From positions 5,146,001 through 5,210,000 of the forward strand of contig NZ_AP022599.1 in NCBI RefSeq assembly GCF_010725725.1: a DNA stretch of 64,000 bases, read 5' to 3'. Shown here piece after piece: positions 41,078 to 56,505 of the stretch (position 1 is the stretch's first letter; every line of letters begins with the position of its first letter). The position numbers and the translations under genes were made by a program. The notes beneath the pieces were generated by a model that did no database searches, was not told the DNA's origin, and saw only the letters and a list, made by a program, of their open reading frames with translations. Source of the DNA: Mycolicibacterium pulveris. GTDB taxonomy: Bacteria > Actinomycetota > Actinomycetes > Mycobacteriales > Mycobacteriaceae.

Positions 41078-42073
41078 CTATCCGCAGTTCGGGGTGCACA
41101 GCGCGCCATCGACGGAGAAACCCTGCAGCGGCGGCGGATTGGGTGTTTCGACGCGGATAGGCGCCCGCCCGGTGCGCAGCTCCTCGAACAGGTCGGCGGC
41201 CACCAGCGCGAGCTCGGCGTTGGGCGTGGCCGCCCGCGCGAACGCGATACCCGCGTCGTCGGCCTGCGCCTTGAGCTCGTGGTCGAGATCCCACACCACC
41301 TCGATATGGTCGGCGACGAAGCCTATGGGACACACGATCACCGCCGTGGTGCCGGCGTCGGCGAGCGCCCGCAGGTGGTCGGCCACATCGGGTTCCAGCC
41401 AGGGCACCTGTGGCGGCCCGGACCGCGATTGCCAGACCTGATCGTAGTCGTCGTAGCCCGCCGCGGTGGCCACCAGCCGGGCCGCATGGGCGACCTGACG
41501 TTCGTAAAGGTTGGGCCCACAGCGGGATCGGGCCGACAGCGGAATGGAGTGCGCGGTGAAGACCAGCCGCGCACCGTCGGGCACCGTCTGCGCAGCGGCT
41601 GCGACCGCATCGGTGAACATCTGCACGAACGCCGGATGGTCGAAGTACTGACGGATCTTGACCAGCTGCGGGGCGTGCTCGCCGACTGCCGCACGTGCCC
41701 GGTCGATGTCCTCGACGTACTGCGTGCAGCTGGAATAGCCACCCCACGCCGAGGTGGCGAACACCGCCGCGCGCGTGACGCCGTCCTCGGCCATCGCGGC
41801 GACGGTGTCTTCGACGTACGGCTGCCAGTTGCGGTTGCCGAAGTAGACCGGCACATCGACGAGCGTGCGCAGCCGCTCGATCAGCGCGCGGTTGATTCCG
41901 TTGATCGGCGACACCCCACCGAAGTGCAGGTAGTGCTCGGCGACGTCAGCCAGCCGCTCGCGCGGGATGCCGCGACCGCGGGTGACGTTCTCCAGGAACG
42001 GCATCACGTCGGCCTCACCCTCCGGCCCGCCGAAGGACAGCAGCAGGACGGCGTCGAAGACCGGGTGGTCCAT
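41078..42073 (-). CDS. hemH: Ferrochelatase (coproporphyrin type)
   Basis: This 331-residue enzyme inserts iron into the porphyrin; in actinobacteria the substrate is coproporphyrin III (CpfC). Visible motifs are [14 protein letters not shown] at the start and VFTAHSIPL with the metal-binding His. The C-terminal cysteines in GALCTPNCG, together with SSCTQY, fit the 2Fe-2S cluster known in the mycobacterial enzyme. The ATG directly abuts the inhA stop, so it belongs to fabG1-inhA-hemH. A strong terminator follows. Confidence 0.94.
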   Translation of the reverse strand: MDHPVFDAVLLLSFGGPEGEADVMPFLENVTRGRGIPRERLADVAEHYLHFGGVSPINGINRALIERLRTLVDVPVYFGNRNWQPYVEDTVAAMAEDGVTRAAVFATSAWGGYSSCTQYVEDIDRARAAVGEHAPQLVKIRQYFDHPAFVQMFTDAVAAAAQTVPDGARLVFTAHSIPLSARSRCGPNLYERQVAHAARLVATAAGYDDYDQVWQSRSGPPQVPWLEPDVADHLRALADAGTTAVIVCPIGFVADHIEVVWDLDHELKAQADDAGIAFARAATPNAELALVAADLFEELRTGRAPIRVETPNPPPLQGFSVDGALCTPNCG

Positions 42074-42883
42074 TTACAGCAGCTGCGTGCTGGCGCCGCC
42101 GTCGGCGTAGATCACGGTGCCGGTGGTGGCGGGCAGCCAGTCGGAGAGCAGGGCGCACACCGTCTTGGCGACCGGCGTCGGATCCTTCATGTCCCAGCCG
42201 ACGGGGGCACGCTGGTCCCAGCCCTCCTCGAGCAGACGCATCTGCTCACCGGCCTCCTCGCCCAGCGCCCCGCCGACGATCGCGCTCATCGCCAGCGTGC
42301 GAATCGGGCCTGCCGCAACGAGATTCGATCGTACGCCGTGCGGGCCGGCCTCTCGGGCGACGAACCGGTTGACGGACTCCAGCGCGCTCTTGGCCACCGT
42401 CATCCAGTTGTATGCGGGCATCGCGCGGGTGGGGTCGAAGTCCATGCCGACGATGCTGCCGCCGCGGTTCATGATCGGCAGCGTCGCCTTGGCCAGCGCC
42501 GCGTAGGAGTACGCCGAGATGTGGATGCCCTTGGAGACGTCCTCGTAGGGCGCGTCGAAGAACGGGTTGATGCCCATGCCGGACTGCGGCATGAAACCGA
42601 TCGAGTGCACCACGCCGTCGAGCTTGTTGCCCTCACCGATCACCTCGGTGATCCGGTCGGCCAACGTGTCGAGGTGCTTCTCGTTCTGTACGTCCAGTTC
42701 CAGCAGCGGGGCCTGCTTGGGCAACCGGTCGGCGATCCGCCGGATGAGCTTCATCCGGTCGTATCCGGTCAGCACCAGCTCCGCGCCCGCCTCCTGTGCC
42801 ACTCGCGCGATGTGGAACGCGATCGAGGAGTCGGTGATGATCCCCGTGACGAGGATGCGCTTGCCTTCGAGAATCGCTGCCAT
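42074..42883 (-). CDS. inhA: NADH-dependent enoyl-ACP reductase InhA
   Basis: InhA reduces long-chain 2-trans-enoyl-ACP in the FAS-II cycle that builds mycolic acids, and it is the target of activated isoniazid. The 269 residues equal the M. tuberculosis length. The catalytic Tyr158 and Lys165 ([11 protein letters not shown]) and Phe149 are in place. Residues Ile16, Ile21 and Ser94, which change in resistant tuberculosis isolates, carry the wild-type amino acids. It follows fabG1 by 15 bp and is followed without gap by the ferrochelatase gene. Confidence 0.98.
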   Translation of the reverse strand: MAAILEGKRILVTGIITDSSIAFHIARVAQEAGAELVLTGYDRMKLIRRIADRLPKQAPLLELDVQNEKHLDTLADRITEVIGEGNKLDGVVHSIGFMPQSGMGINPFFDAPYEDVSKGIHISAYSYAALAKATLPIMNRGGSIVGMDFDPTRAMPAYNWMTVAKSALESVNRFVAREAGPHGVRSNLVAAGPIRTLAMSAIVGGALGEEAGEQMRLLEEGWDQRAPVGWDMKDPTPVAKTVCALLSDWLPATTGTVIYADGGASTQLL

Positions 42884-42898
42884 GACTGTCCTTATCTC

Positions 42899-43801
<903 letters not shown>

Positions 43802-44812
43802 TCACAGCGGGAGCCGGCGGTTGATCAACAGGCTCGTCACCGCCGCGATCGCGGCGACCAGGGCCGCCAGACGCAGCCAGCCGGTGGTGGCCTCGCCGCG
43901 GACGGTCTCATAACCGATCTGGTCCTGCAGCGTGGTGTAGACCTTGTTCAGCTCGTCGAGGTTGGCCGCGGTGTAGGACTCACCGCCGGACAGCTCGGCG
44001 ACCCGCTTCATCATCTTGTCGTCGACGGGCACCGGTACCCGCTCGCCGTTGACCTCCACCGAACCGTTCGGGGTTCCGAAGGAGATCGTCGAGATCGGCA
44101 CGCCTTGATCCTTGGCGGCCCGCGCGGCGGTGAAGGCGCCCTTGGGGTTGTCCGGGTTCGACGGCACCGTCTCCTTGCCGTCGGAGAACAGCACGATGTG
44201 CGCGGGCGGCGGGGTGTCGCCGCCGCCGATGACCGCGCCGACCGTCGAGATCGACGACAGCGCCGTGAAAATCGCCTCGCCGGTGGCGGTGCGGTCGGCC
44301 ACCTGCAGGTTGTCGATGGCGCGTCGGCTCGAGTCACGGTTCGTGGTCGGCGACACCAACACCGTGGGGGTGCCGGCGTACGCGATGACGCCGAGGTTGA
44401 TGCCCGGGGTGAGCTCGTCGACGAACTTCTTCGACGCTTCCTGGGCGGCCACCAGCCGGCTGGGCTCGACGTCGGTGGCTTTCATCGACTGCGACACGTC
44501 CATGACGAGCATCACCACCGCGCGGTTGCGGGGCAGCCGCTGGTCGTGGGTGGGGCCGGCCAGCGCAATCGTGCACAGCAGCAACGCGATTCCCAGAAGC
44601 GCCGCGGGAACGTGGCGCCACGGGCTGGGTCGTTTCGGCGCCACGCTGTCGAGCAGTTCGGTGTTGGCGAACTGCTGCAGCCGCCTGCGCCGGGACAGCT
44701 GGGTGAGGACGTAGAGCACGGCCAGGCCCACCACGACCGCCAGAAACAGCAAGAACCACCACAGGTGGGTAAAACCCGACAGCGATACGGGCCCCAGCAG
44801 TGGAAGCGTCAT
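43802..44812 (-). CDS. VWA-domain membrane protein, copy 1
   Basis: This 336-residue protein has two N-terminal membrane helices (about residues 17-38 and 64-84), a von Willebrand A domain with the metal site DVSQSM (DxSxS) near residue 103, and a C-terminal membrane helix (about 311-330). VWA proteins next to moxR and DUF58 genes act as MoxR co-factors in envelope protein maturation. It is about 70-75 percent identical by eye to the next upstream gene and ends in the same RRLP. It corresponds to Rv1481. Confidence 0.9.
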   Translation of the reverse strand: MTLPLLGPVSLSGFTHLWWFLLFLAVVVGLAVLYVLTQLSRRRRLQQFANTELLDSVAPKRPSPWRHVPAALLGIALLLCTIALAGPTHDQRLPRNRAVVMLVMDVSQSMKATDVEPSRLVAAQEASKKFVDELTPGINLGVIAYAGTPTVLVSPTTNRDSSRRAIDNLQVADRTATGEAIFTALSSISTVGAVIGGGDTPPPAHIVLFSDGKETVPSNPDNPKGAFTAARAAKDQGVPISTISFGTPNGSVEVNGERVPVPVDDKMMKRVAELSGGESYTAANLDELNKVYTTLQDQIGYETVRGEATTGWLRLAALVAAIAAVTSLLINRRLPL

Positions 44813-44824
44813 GTCACATCCATC

Positions 44825-45832
44825 TCAGTTCGGCAGCCGACGGTTGATGGCCAGCGCCGCAAGCGTTGCCAGCGCCAGCGCGAGCGCGCCCAGCCGCAGC
44901 CAGCCCGTGCTTGCCTCGCCCCTGATCGTCTCGTAGCCGATCTGCTGCTGCAGGTTGGCATAGACCTCGCGCAGCTGTTCGAGGCTGGACGCGGTGAACG
45001 CCTCACCGCCGGACAGATCGGCGATCTTCTTGAGCATCTCGTCGTCGACGGGCACCGGCTGCCGCTGGTCGTTGATCTCGACGTAGCCGTACGGCGTGCC
45101 GAACGAGATCGTCGAGATCGGCACCCCCTGGTCCTTGGCGGCGCGCGCCGCGGTGTAGGCCCCCTTGGGGTTGTCCGGGTTCGACGGCACCGTCTCCTTG
45201 CCGTCGGAGAACAATACGATGCGCGCGGGCGGCGGCTCGTCGCCGCCGCCGATCACCGCGCCGACGGTGGCGATGGCCTGCAGCGCGGTGAAGATGCCCT
45301 CCCCGGTCGCCGTGCGGTCGGCGAACTGCAGGCCGTCGATCGCCCTCTTGGTCGCCTCGCGCCCCGTCGTCGGCGACACCAGCACGGTCGCGGTGCCCGC
45401 ATACGAGATCAGCCCGAGGTTGATGCCGGGGGTCAGCTCATCGGCGAACTGCTTGGACGCCTCCTGGGCCGCGGCCATCCGGTTCGGCAGCACGTCGGTG
45501 GCCCGCATCGATTGCGACACGTCCATGACGAGCATCACCACCGCCCGGTTGCGCGGAATGCGCACATCGTGGGTCGGCCCTGCCATGGCCACCGTGAGAA
45601 ACACCAGCGCGACGACGGTCAGGATCGCAGGCAGATGCCGCCAGCGTGTCTGTCGTTTGGGCGCAACGCTTTCCAACAACTCCATGTTGGCGAAGCGCAA
45701 CATCCGCCGGTGCCGGGCCATCTGAACCACGATGTAGAGCCCGACGATCCCGAGCACCACGAGCAGGAAAAGGAAGAACCATGCGTGTTCGAAGCCCGAG
45801 AGGGTAATCGGACCGAGCAACGGCAATGTCAT
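44825..45832 (-). CDS. VWA-domain membrane protein, copy 2
   Basis: This 335-residue paralogue of the downstream gene has the same layout: two N-terminal helices, the metal motif DVSQSM, the shared block [19 protein letters not shown], and a C-terminal helix. The two genes are separated by only 12 bp, so they look like a tandem duplication that has since diverged. It follows the DUF58 gene and belongs to the moxR1-DUF58-VWA unit. Its partner specificity relative to copy 1 is unknown. Confidence 0.9.
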   Translation of the reverse strand: MTLPLLGPITLSGFEHAWFFLFLLVVLGIVGLYIVVQMARHRRMLRFANMELLESVAPKRQTRWRHLPAILTVVALVFLTVAMAGPTHDVRIPRNRAVVMLVMDVSQSMRATDVLPNRMAAAQEASKQFADELTPGINLGLISYAGTATVLVSPTTGREATKRAIDGLQFADRTATGEGIFTALQAIATVGAVIGGGDEPPPARIVLFSDGKETVPSNPDNPKGAYTAARAAKDQGVPISTISFGTPYGYVEINDQRQPVPVDDEMLKKIADLSGGEAFTASSLEQLREVYANLQQQIGYETIRGEASTGWLRLGALALALATLAALAINRRLPN

Positions 45833-45863
45833 GTGCGCCTAATCATTTCACGGCCAACACGAT

Positions 45864-46807
45864 CTAGGCGTGGCCCGCCAGCGCACCACGCCTGCGGTTG
45901 GCGACGAATCGGACGACGTCGGCGATCCAGTCCCGGTCGGTGCGCAGCGACAGCAGCGGCGCATCGCAGCGGCGCAGCGTCCTGGCGACCTCCGCACGGT
46001 GGGCCGCTGCGGCGCGCGCGAAGTCGTCGCGCAACTGCTCGTCGATGGTGAACTCGCGGGTCACACCGGTTTCGGCGTCCTGCAAGACGACCTCGCCGAC
46101 GGGCGGCAACTCCACATCACGCGGGTCGAGAACCTCGATGCCGAGGACCTCGTGGCGGCCGGCGATCGCGCGCAGCGGGCGCATCCAGTTGATCGGGCCC
46201 AGAAAGTCGCTGATGATCACCGCCATGCCGCGGCGACGCTCCGGACGGCGCAGCGCGTCGATTGCGGCGGCCAGATCACCGCGAACTCCCGTGGGGGCCT
46301 TGGGCATCGTGGCGATGGTGCGCAGCATCTCCTGCTCGTGCATGCGCCCCGACAGCGCGGGCACCCGTCGCACGGTGTCTCCGTTGGCGATGATCGCGCC
46401 GATCCGGTTGCCGCCCCCGCTGTTGAGGAAGGTGATCGCGGCGGCGGCGGCCACCGCAAGATCCCGTTTCTCGCATCCGGTGGTGCCGAAGTCCAGGCTG
46501 GCCGACATGTCGACCACCAGCCACGTCTCGAGCTCGCGGTCGGCGATCATCTGCCGCACGTGCGGTTGGGTGGTGCGCGCGGTGACCGACCAGTCCATCC
46601 GGCGCACGTCGTCGCCGGGCTGGTAAAGGCGCGACTCCCCCGGTTCGGAACCGGGACCGGGCAGCAGGCCGAGGTGATCGCCGTGCAGCACGCCGTCGAG
46701 CTTGCGGCGCACCGTCAGCTCGAGCTTGCGCAGCGCCGCGGTCAGCGCAGGGTCACGGATCTCCCCGCGCTTCAGCGACGGCAGGTCGACCGTGCGCCTC
46801 GAACTGG

Positions 46808-46811
<4 letters not shown>
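45864..46811 (-). CDS. DUF58-domain protein of the MoxR system
   Basis: This 315-residue protein has the DUF58 hallmark RLYQPGDDVRRMDWSVTART near residue 73, followed by a VWA-like domain with DMSASLDFG. It is the usual partner encoded between moxR and VWA genes and equals Rv1480 in place. No membrane helix is evident. The GTG start overlaps the moxR1 stop by 4 bases (GTGA). Confidence 0.93.
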
Positions 46812-47953
<1,142 letters not shown>

Positions 47954-48102
47954 CAACGTTCCTTCCACATCAACTCGCTGGTCAAAGCGGCCTCGACCGG
48001 ATCGGCGCCGGCCGCTCGTCGTCAACTATTCCAGGCAGTTCTCGATCCGTCGACGTTGCCCGTGCAGTTCGTCGATTCGCTCAGCCTGCGCTCAGGCGGC
48101 GT

Positions 48103-48822
48103 TCAGCTTTCGATGATCCTGGCCACATACGGCTGCAGTCCGGAATGGCGGACCGGGCTGACGGTGACCCTGCCTGCGCTGCCGGACGCCTCGAGCATCT
48201 TCCCGCCGCCGAGATAGAGCGCGACGTGCTGGCTGCCGCCGGGCCCCCAGAACAACAGGTCGCCGCGCTTGGCCTGCGAAGTCGGCACCTTGCGCCCGGT
48301 GTTGTACTGGTCGCCCGAATACTTGGGGATCAGCACGCCGACGCCGGCGAACGAGTACTGGGTGAAGCCCGAGCAGTCGAACCCGACGGTGTTGGCACCG
48401 GAGTCGATGCCCCGGCTCGGGCCGTTGGGCTTACCGCCGCCCCAGGAGTAGGGCACGCCCATCTGCGAGGCGCCGCGACGGATCACGTACTCGATGGCCT
48501 GTGGTCCGCGCACCCGCCCCGGCGCGACGCCGGCCGCCTCGGCGGGCGCGAGGCCCAGCGTGGCCAGGAACTTGCGGCCCAGGTTCATGGTGACTTCGGT
48601 GGCCTGGGCGGTGGCCGCCAGCGAGGCGTTGGCGATCGCCAACGGGTCGCCCGGGGCGCCCGCGCTGATGAGTTTGGGCAGTGTCGGATCCCACTGGCCG
48701 TCATCGGGTGCGGCTGCGGTGGGCGTGGCCAGCCCGGCCGCCACGGCCAGCGCGCACAGCCCGAGCAGTAAGCCGGTCAGGAAGCGAAAGAGCTTGAAGC
48801 GCAAAGTAATCCTTACTCTCAC
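48103..48822 (-). CDS. ripB: NlpC/P60 peptidoglycan endopeptidase RipB
   Basis: This 239-residue secreted protein has a signal peptide (FKLFRFLTGLLLGLCALAVA then TPTAAA) and a C-terminal NlpC/P60 domain: GVPYSWGGG, FDCSGF with the catalytic Cys, and SQHVALYLGGG with the His. It should cut the D-Glu to mDAP bond of peptidoglycan. It lacks the long coiled coil of RipA. The start GTG 48822 overlaps the ripA stop; a TTG at 48804, with AAGGA 5 nt before it, would give a tidier signal peptide. Confidence 0.93.
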   Translation of the reverse strand: MRVRITLRFKLFRFLTGLLLGLCALAVAAGLATPTAAAPDDGQWDPTLPKLISAGAPGDPLAIANASLAATAQATEVTMNLGRKFLATLGLAPAEAAGVAPGRVRGPQAIEYVIRRGASQMGVPYSWGGGKPNGPSRGIDSGANTVGFDCSGFTQYSFAGVGVLIPKYSGDQYNTGRKVPTSQAKRGDLLFWGPGGSQHVALYLGGGKMLEASGSAGRVTVSPVRHSGLQPYVARIIES

Positions 48823-50252
48823 CACTCGATGAGACGGGTCGCGTAGGGGGTCATGCCGCTGTGACGCACCGGTGACACCTTCACCACCGAGCCGGTGTAG
48901 GGCGCCTCGAGCATCTGGCCGTCACCGAGATAAAGAGCCACGTGCTGGCTGCCGTTGGGGCCCCAGAAGAGCATGTCGCCGCGGCGGGCCTGCGAAGACG
49001 GGACCTTGCGGCCCGCGTTGTACTGCGAACCCGAGTAGTGGTCCAGCTTGATCCCCACCCCGGCGAAGGCGTAGAGCATCAGCCCGGAGCAGTCGAATCC
49101 CACTGTGCCGGCACCGGAGTCGATACCCCGGCTGGGGCCGGCCGCGTTGCCGCCGCCCCACGAGTAGGGCACCCCCATCTGGGACATGGCGCGCCGAATG
49201 ACGTACTCGGTGGCTTGGCGGCCGTAGACGCGCGGAATCGCGCCGTTGGTGTAGCCGGTCGGGGTGGGCAGCAGGCCCAGCTCCTGCAGGAAGCTGCGGC
49301 CCAGGTCCTGGGTGACCTGCGCCGAGGTCGCCATGATGTTCAGGACCTCGTTGATGATCGCGATCGGGTCACCGCTGACGAAGGCGCTGGGGATGGCCGG
49401 CAGGAACGGATCCCACGCGGTGGCCCAGTTGCCCGTGGCCGGGTCGACGCCCTGGGGTGCCCGGTCCCAGTCAGCGCCCGGGCTGGCGGCCGCGGGTGCC
49501 GCCGCCGGTGCCTGCTGACCGCTCGCCGGCGCCGACGCCGACATCTTGTGGACCTCGTTTAGCCTGGCTTGTGCGGCCGCCCGCTCGGCGGTGAGCTTGT
49601 CGAGTTCGGCCTGCTGGGCGCTGAACGTGCCCTGGGCGTTCGACAACGCCGAGACGGCGTCCTGTTGACGCGCTTCGGCGTCGGCGAGGGCCTTGTCGGC
49701 GTTCTGCTTGGCCAGCCGTGCCGCGGAATCGCGGTTCACCTGTTCGGTACGGGCGCGCTGCAGGTCGGCCATGACCTGCTGCGCGCTGACCGCCAGGGTC
49801 TGCCCGGCGGCGACGGTGCCGAGGATGTCGCCCGGGTCGCTGGCCGTCAGATACGAATCCGACGGACCGTTGACATACGTTGCGGCGGCGAACCGGTCGA
49901 AGCGCTGCTGAGCGGCCTCGATCGCCCGGTTGGCGTCCTCGACGCGTTGCCTGCTGGCCTCGACCTCGCGTTGCGCGGCGGCGGCGTTGTCACGCGCGGT
50001 CTGCACGTCGACGATCGCCTTGTTGACGCGTTCCTGCTCGGCCTGAATGGCCGCACCCAGTTCGTGCAGCTTCTGGTTGGCGTTGGCGACGGCGGCAACC
50101 AGTTGCGCGACGCCGTCGGCCCCGCCCGGCTGCGCGGCGGCCGGCGGCACCGTTACCAGGCCGGGCGTCGCGAACAACAGTCCCATTGCCAGCAAGGCCG
50201 CGCAAAGACGTCCGCGCGACCGCAAGGCAGAGGCGCCAGGGTTGCGTCTCAT
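48819..50252 (-). CDS. ripA: NlpC/P60 peptidoglycan endopeptidase RipA
   Basis: RipA is the septal D,L-endopeptidase needed for daughter-cell separation. The 477-residue protein has a signal peptide (1-40), a long Ala/Gln/Glu-rich coiled coil (about 45-235) thought to keep it inactive until processed, a Pro/Ala linker, and an NlpC/P60 domain with Cys388, His437 and Glu449. These have the same spacing as the Cys383, His432 and Glu444 triad in M. tuberculosis. The ATG 50252 has AGGAGA upstream. The 246-bp upstream region has several GTCACA repeats that may be MtrA sites. Confidence 0.96.
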   Translation of the reverse strand: MRRNPGASALRSRGRLCAALLAMGLLFATPGLVTVPPAAAQPGGADGVAQLVAAVANANQKLHELGAAIQAEQERVNKAIVDVQTARDNAAAAQREVEASRQRVEDANRAIEAAQQRFDRFAAATYVNGPSDSYLTASDPGDILGTVAAGQTLAVSAQQVMADLQRARTEQVNRDSAARLAKQNADKALADAEARQQDAVSALSNAQGTFSAQQAELDKLTAERAAAQARLNEVHKMSASAPASGQQAPAAAPAAASPGADWDRAPQGVDPATGNWATAWDPFLPAIPSAFVSGDPIAIINEVLNIMATSAQVTQDLGRSFLQELGLLPTPTGYTNGAIPRVYGRQATEYVIRRAMSQMGVPYSWGGGNAAGPSRGIDSGAGTVGFDCSGLMLYAFAGVGIKLDHYSGSQYNAGRKVPSSQARRGDMLFWGPNGSQHVALYLGDGQMLEAPYTGSVVKVSPVRHSGMTPYATRLIEW

Positions 50253-50320
50253 CGGCTCGTGTCTCCTATGGCTCCACGCGAACGTGCGGACACATTCGTC
50301 GGGCGTCTGAGTACGCAGAA

Positions 50321-50413
50321 GTCACATCAGAAACATCTACAACATCAGCCACCGACTGCACCGTATGTCACATCTGACGCTGAAGAAACTTTAGTCACAA
50401 ACTACAAGTTTGT
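50321..50413 (+). promoter_or_regulatory. GTCACA repeats and inverted repeat upstream of ripA
   Basis: GTCACA occurs at 50321, 50367 and 50394, all in the same orientation; repeated GTCACA-type boxes are described for the response regulator MtrA, which controls ripA in mycobacteria. The last box runs into an inverted repeat, ACAAACT-ACA-AGTTTGT (50397-50413). Assignment to MtrA is by motif only. The rest of 50253-50498 shows no gene. Confidence 0.45.
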
Positions 50414-50498
50414 AATTGCGAAAAGTGTTATCTCGCCGTGATGTTCTCTTTTGCCGCGAGGGGCGAAATCCGGCGGAACTTGCTGTCAGAGTGTGCTT

Positions 50499-51023
50499 TT
50501 AACGCTGATCACGCGCAAGCACGCGCTTGCTACGAACCTGCAACATTCGCGTCGCGATGACGGCGGCGACCACTGCCAGCACGACCAATATCGTGAACGT
50601 CGTCCACGGAAAATGATCCGTGGTCAGCTCGCTGAGGAAATTCTTCGCGCCCTGCACCGCCCCGCGGCCTTCGGCGACGTCTTGACCGGCTTCGAGCGTG
50701 ACCCGGTCGAAGGTCGGGCTGTAGGTGCCGGACTCCGAGGGGCTGAGCACCAGCACCGTCGACCCCGGATGCGCCTGGCCGACCTCGGTGGCGATGTCGC
50801 GCAGCGGGGTGTCGATCGGCGGGTTGTTCTCGATGACGACGATCTTGAGGTCGATGCCATCGCGGCTCGCCTCCTTGACGACCTCACGCAACGCAGGCAC
50901 GTCGGCCGCGGCCGCGGGCGGCACGGCGACACCGTCGTCGGCGACGTCGGCGTTGATCTGGTCTATGTCGACGTCCGGCGGGATGTAGCCGGGCAGAAAC
51001 GGGATCACGTGCGGCGCGGTCAC
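50499..51023 (-). CDS. DUF6676-type membrane-anchored protein
   Basis: This 174-residue protein has a hydrophilic N-terminal domain (about 1-135) and one C-terminal membrane helix (FTILVVLAVVAAVIATRML, about 142-160) followed by a basic tail (RSKRVLARDQR). It equals Rv1476, a family without a known function. I start it at GTG 51023 because TACGGT lies exactly 6 nt upstream, a leaderless pattern; the longer frame to 51083 overlaps the acnA promoter region. It is divergent from acnA and upstream of ripA. Confidence 0.83.
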   Translation of the reverse strand: MTAPHVIPFLPGYIPPDVDIDQINADVADDGVAVPPAAAADVPALREVVKEASRDGIDLKIVVIENNPPIDTPLRDIATEVGQAHPGSTVLVLSPSESGTYSPTFDRVTLEAGQDVAEGRGAVQGAKNFLSELTTDHFPWTTFTILVVLAVVAAVIATRMLQVRSKRVLARDQR

Positions 51024-51075
51024 AGGAGAACCGTACGTTATGGGTACCCGTAAAGCGACGACCCTGGACGTATTG

Positions 51076-51098
51076 CAGGACAAGCGTACTGTTAGGGT
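51076..51098 (+). promoter_or_regulatory. AcnR operator on the acnA promoter
   Basis: CAGGACAAGCGTACTG (51076-51091) matches the AcnR consensus described in Corynebacterium glutamicum (CAGNAC-N3-cGTACTG) at every fixed position. TAGGGT (51093-51098), one base downstream, is the likely -10 of acnA, so bound AcnR would block RNA polymerase. The acnR gene follows acnA. Confidence 0.8.
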
Positions 51099-51151
51099 TA
51101 TGTGGGCCGTCGTCTCAGCCCGTCGGCGGCGAGAACTAGCCGGGAGTTGAT

Positions 51152-53971
<2,820 letters not shown>

Positions 53972-53974
53972 CCG

Positions 53975-54544
53975 ATGCCCCGGGTCACCGACGACCATCT
54001 GGCGGCCCGCCGTCGTCAGATCCTCGACGGCGCCCGGCGGTGTTTCGCGGAGTACGGCTACGACAAGGCGACCGTGCGACGGCTCGAGCAGACGATCGGG
54101 CTGTCGCGCGGCGCCATCTTCCATCACTTCCGCGACAAGGACACGCTGTTCTTCGAGTTGGCCCGCGAGGATGCCGAGCGGATGGCCGACGTCGCAGCGC
54201 GCGAAGGCCTGGTGCAGGTGATGCGTGACATGCTGGCAGCGCCCGAGCAGTTCGACTGGCTGGCGACCCGGCTCGAGATCGCCCGCAAACTGCGCAACGA
54301 CCCCGATTTCCACCGCGGCTGGAAGGAAAGGTCCGCGGAGCTGTCGGCGGCGACCACCGCGCGGTTGCGGCGGCAGAAGCAGGCCGGGCGGCTACGCGAC
54401 GACATTCCCGCCGCCGTCCTGCAGACCTACCTCGACCTGGTGCTCGATGGCCTGGTGGCGCGGCTGGCGTCGGGCGACGATCCCGAAAAACTCAGCGCCG
54501 TACTGGACCTGGTCGAGGCGTCGCTGCGCCAGCAGCAAAGCTAA
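53975..54544 (+). CDS. acnR: TetR-family aconitase repressor AcnR
   Basis: This 189-residue TetR regulator has a clear HTH (QTIGLSRGAIFHHFRDKDTLF near residues 38-58). It sits directly behind acnA, as AcnR does in corynebacteria and Rv1474c in M. tuberculosis. The matching 16-bp operator in the acnA promoter makes the assignment strong; autoregulation through the shared transcript follows. In C. glutamicum AcnR senses citrate with Mg2+, which I cannot test here. Its stop overlaps the convergent small HTH gene by 4 bases. Confidence 0.9.
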   Translation: MPRVTDDHLAARRRQILDGARRCFAEYGYDKATVRRLEQTIGLSRGAIFHHFRDKDTLFFELAREDAERMADVAAREGLVQVMRDMLAAPEQFDWLATRLEIARKLRNDPDFHRGWKERSAELSAATTARLRRQKQAGRLRDDIPAAVLQTYLDLVLDGLVARLASGDDPEKLSAVLDLVEASLRQQQS

Positions 54545-54735
54545 CGACGGCTGCGGTGGTTCGGGCCGCCGCGGCTGCGCATCGTGGTTCCCGATTCGCG
54601 CAGCATGCTGTGGATCGAGCCGTACGAGCGGCCGGTCGATGCGACCAACGTCCGGATGCTCGCGCCGTTTTCGTACGCGCTCCGCAACTCGGTTAACAGT
54701 TGATCCCGTGGCTTCTCGGCCTTCTTCTGCGTCAT
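54541..54735 (-). CDS. Small helix-turn-helix protein
   Basis: This 64-residue protein is mostly one HTH: RDQLLTELRSAYENGASIRT then LVASTGRSYGSIHSMLRESG, and it ends with a very basic tail (RSRGGPNHRSRR). It equals Rv1473A by place and size, a putative DNA-binding protein. The ATG 54735 has GGGAGG about 12 nt upstream. It lies about 110 bp downstream of the ABC-F gene on the same strand and overlaps the acnR stop on the other strand. The targets are unknown. Confidence 0.82.
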   Translation of the reverse strand: MTQKKAEKPRDQLLTELRSAYENGASIRTLVASTGRSYGSIHSMLRESGTTMRSRGGPNHRSRR

Positions 54736-54849
54736 CGTGCCTGGCACCTCCCCGCACAACTTGTGATGTGATGCCCCGACGGATACCCAGGGTAGGAACC
54801 GCCTACACCCCGCGGGTGGAATTGGATGAAACGGTTCGCAATTCGGCTA

Positions 54850-56487
<1,638 letters not shown>

Positions 56488-56505
56488 GCTGCTGCTCTCC
56501 TCGTG

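Noticed and set aside
48801..48822. TTG 48804 as the ripB start
   Set aside because: It has AAGGA at good spacing, but the GTG at 48822 overlaps the ripA stop as GTGA in the pattern common in this window; kept only as an alternative.
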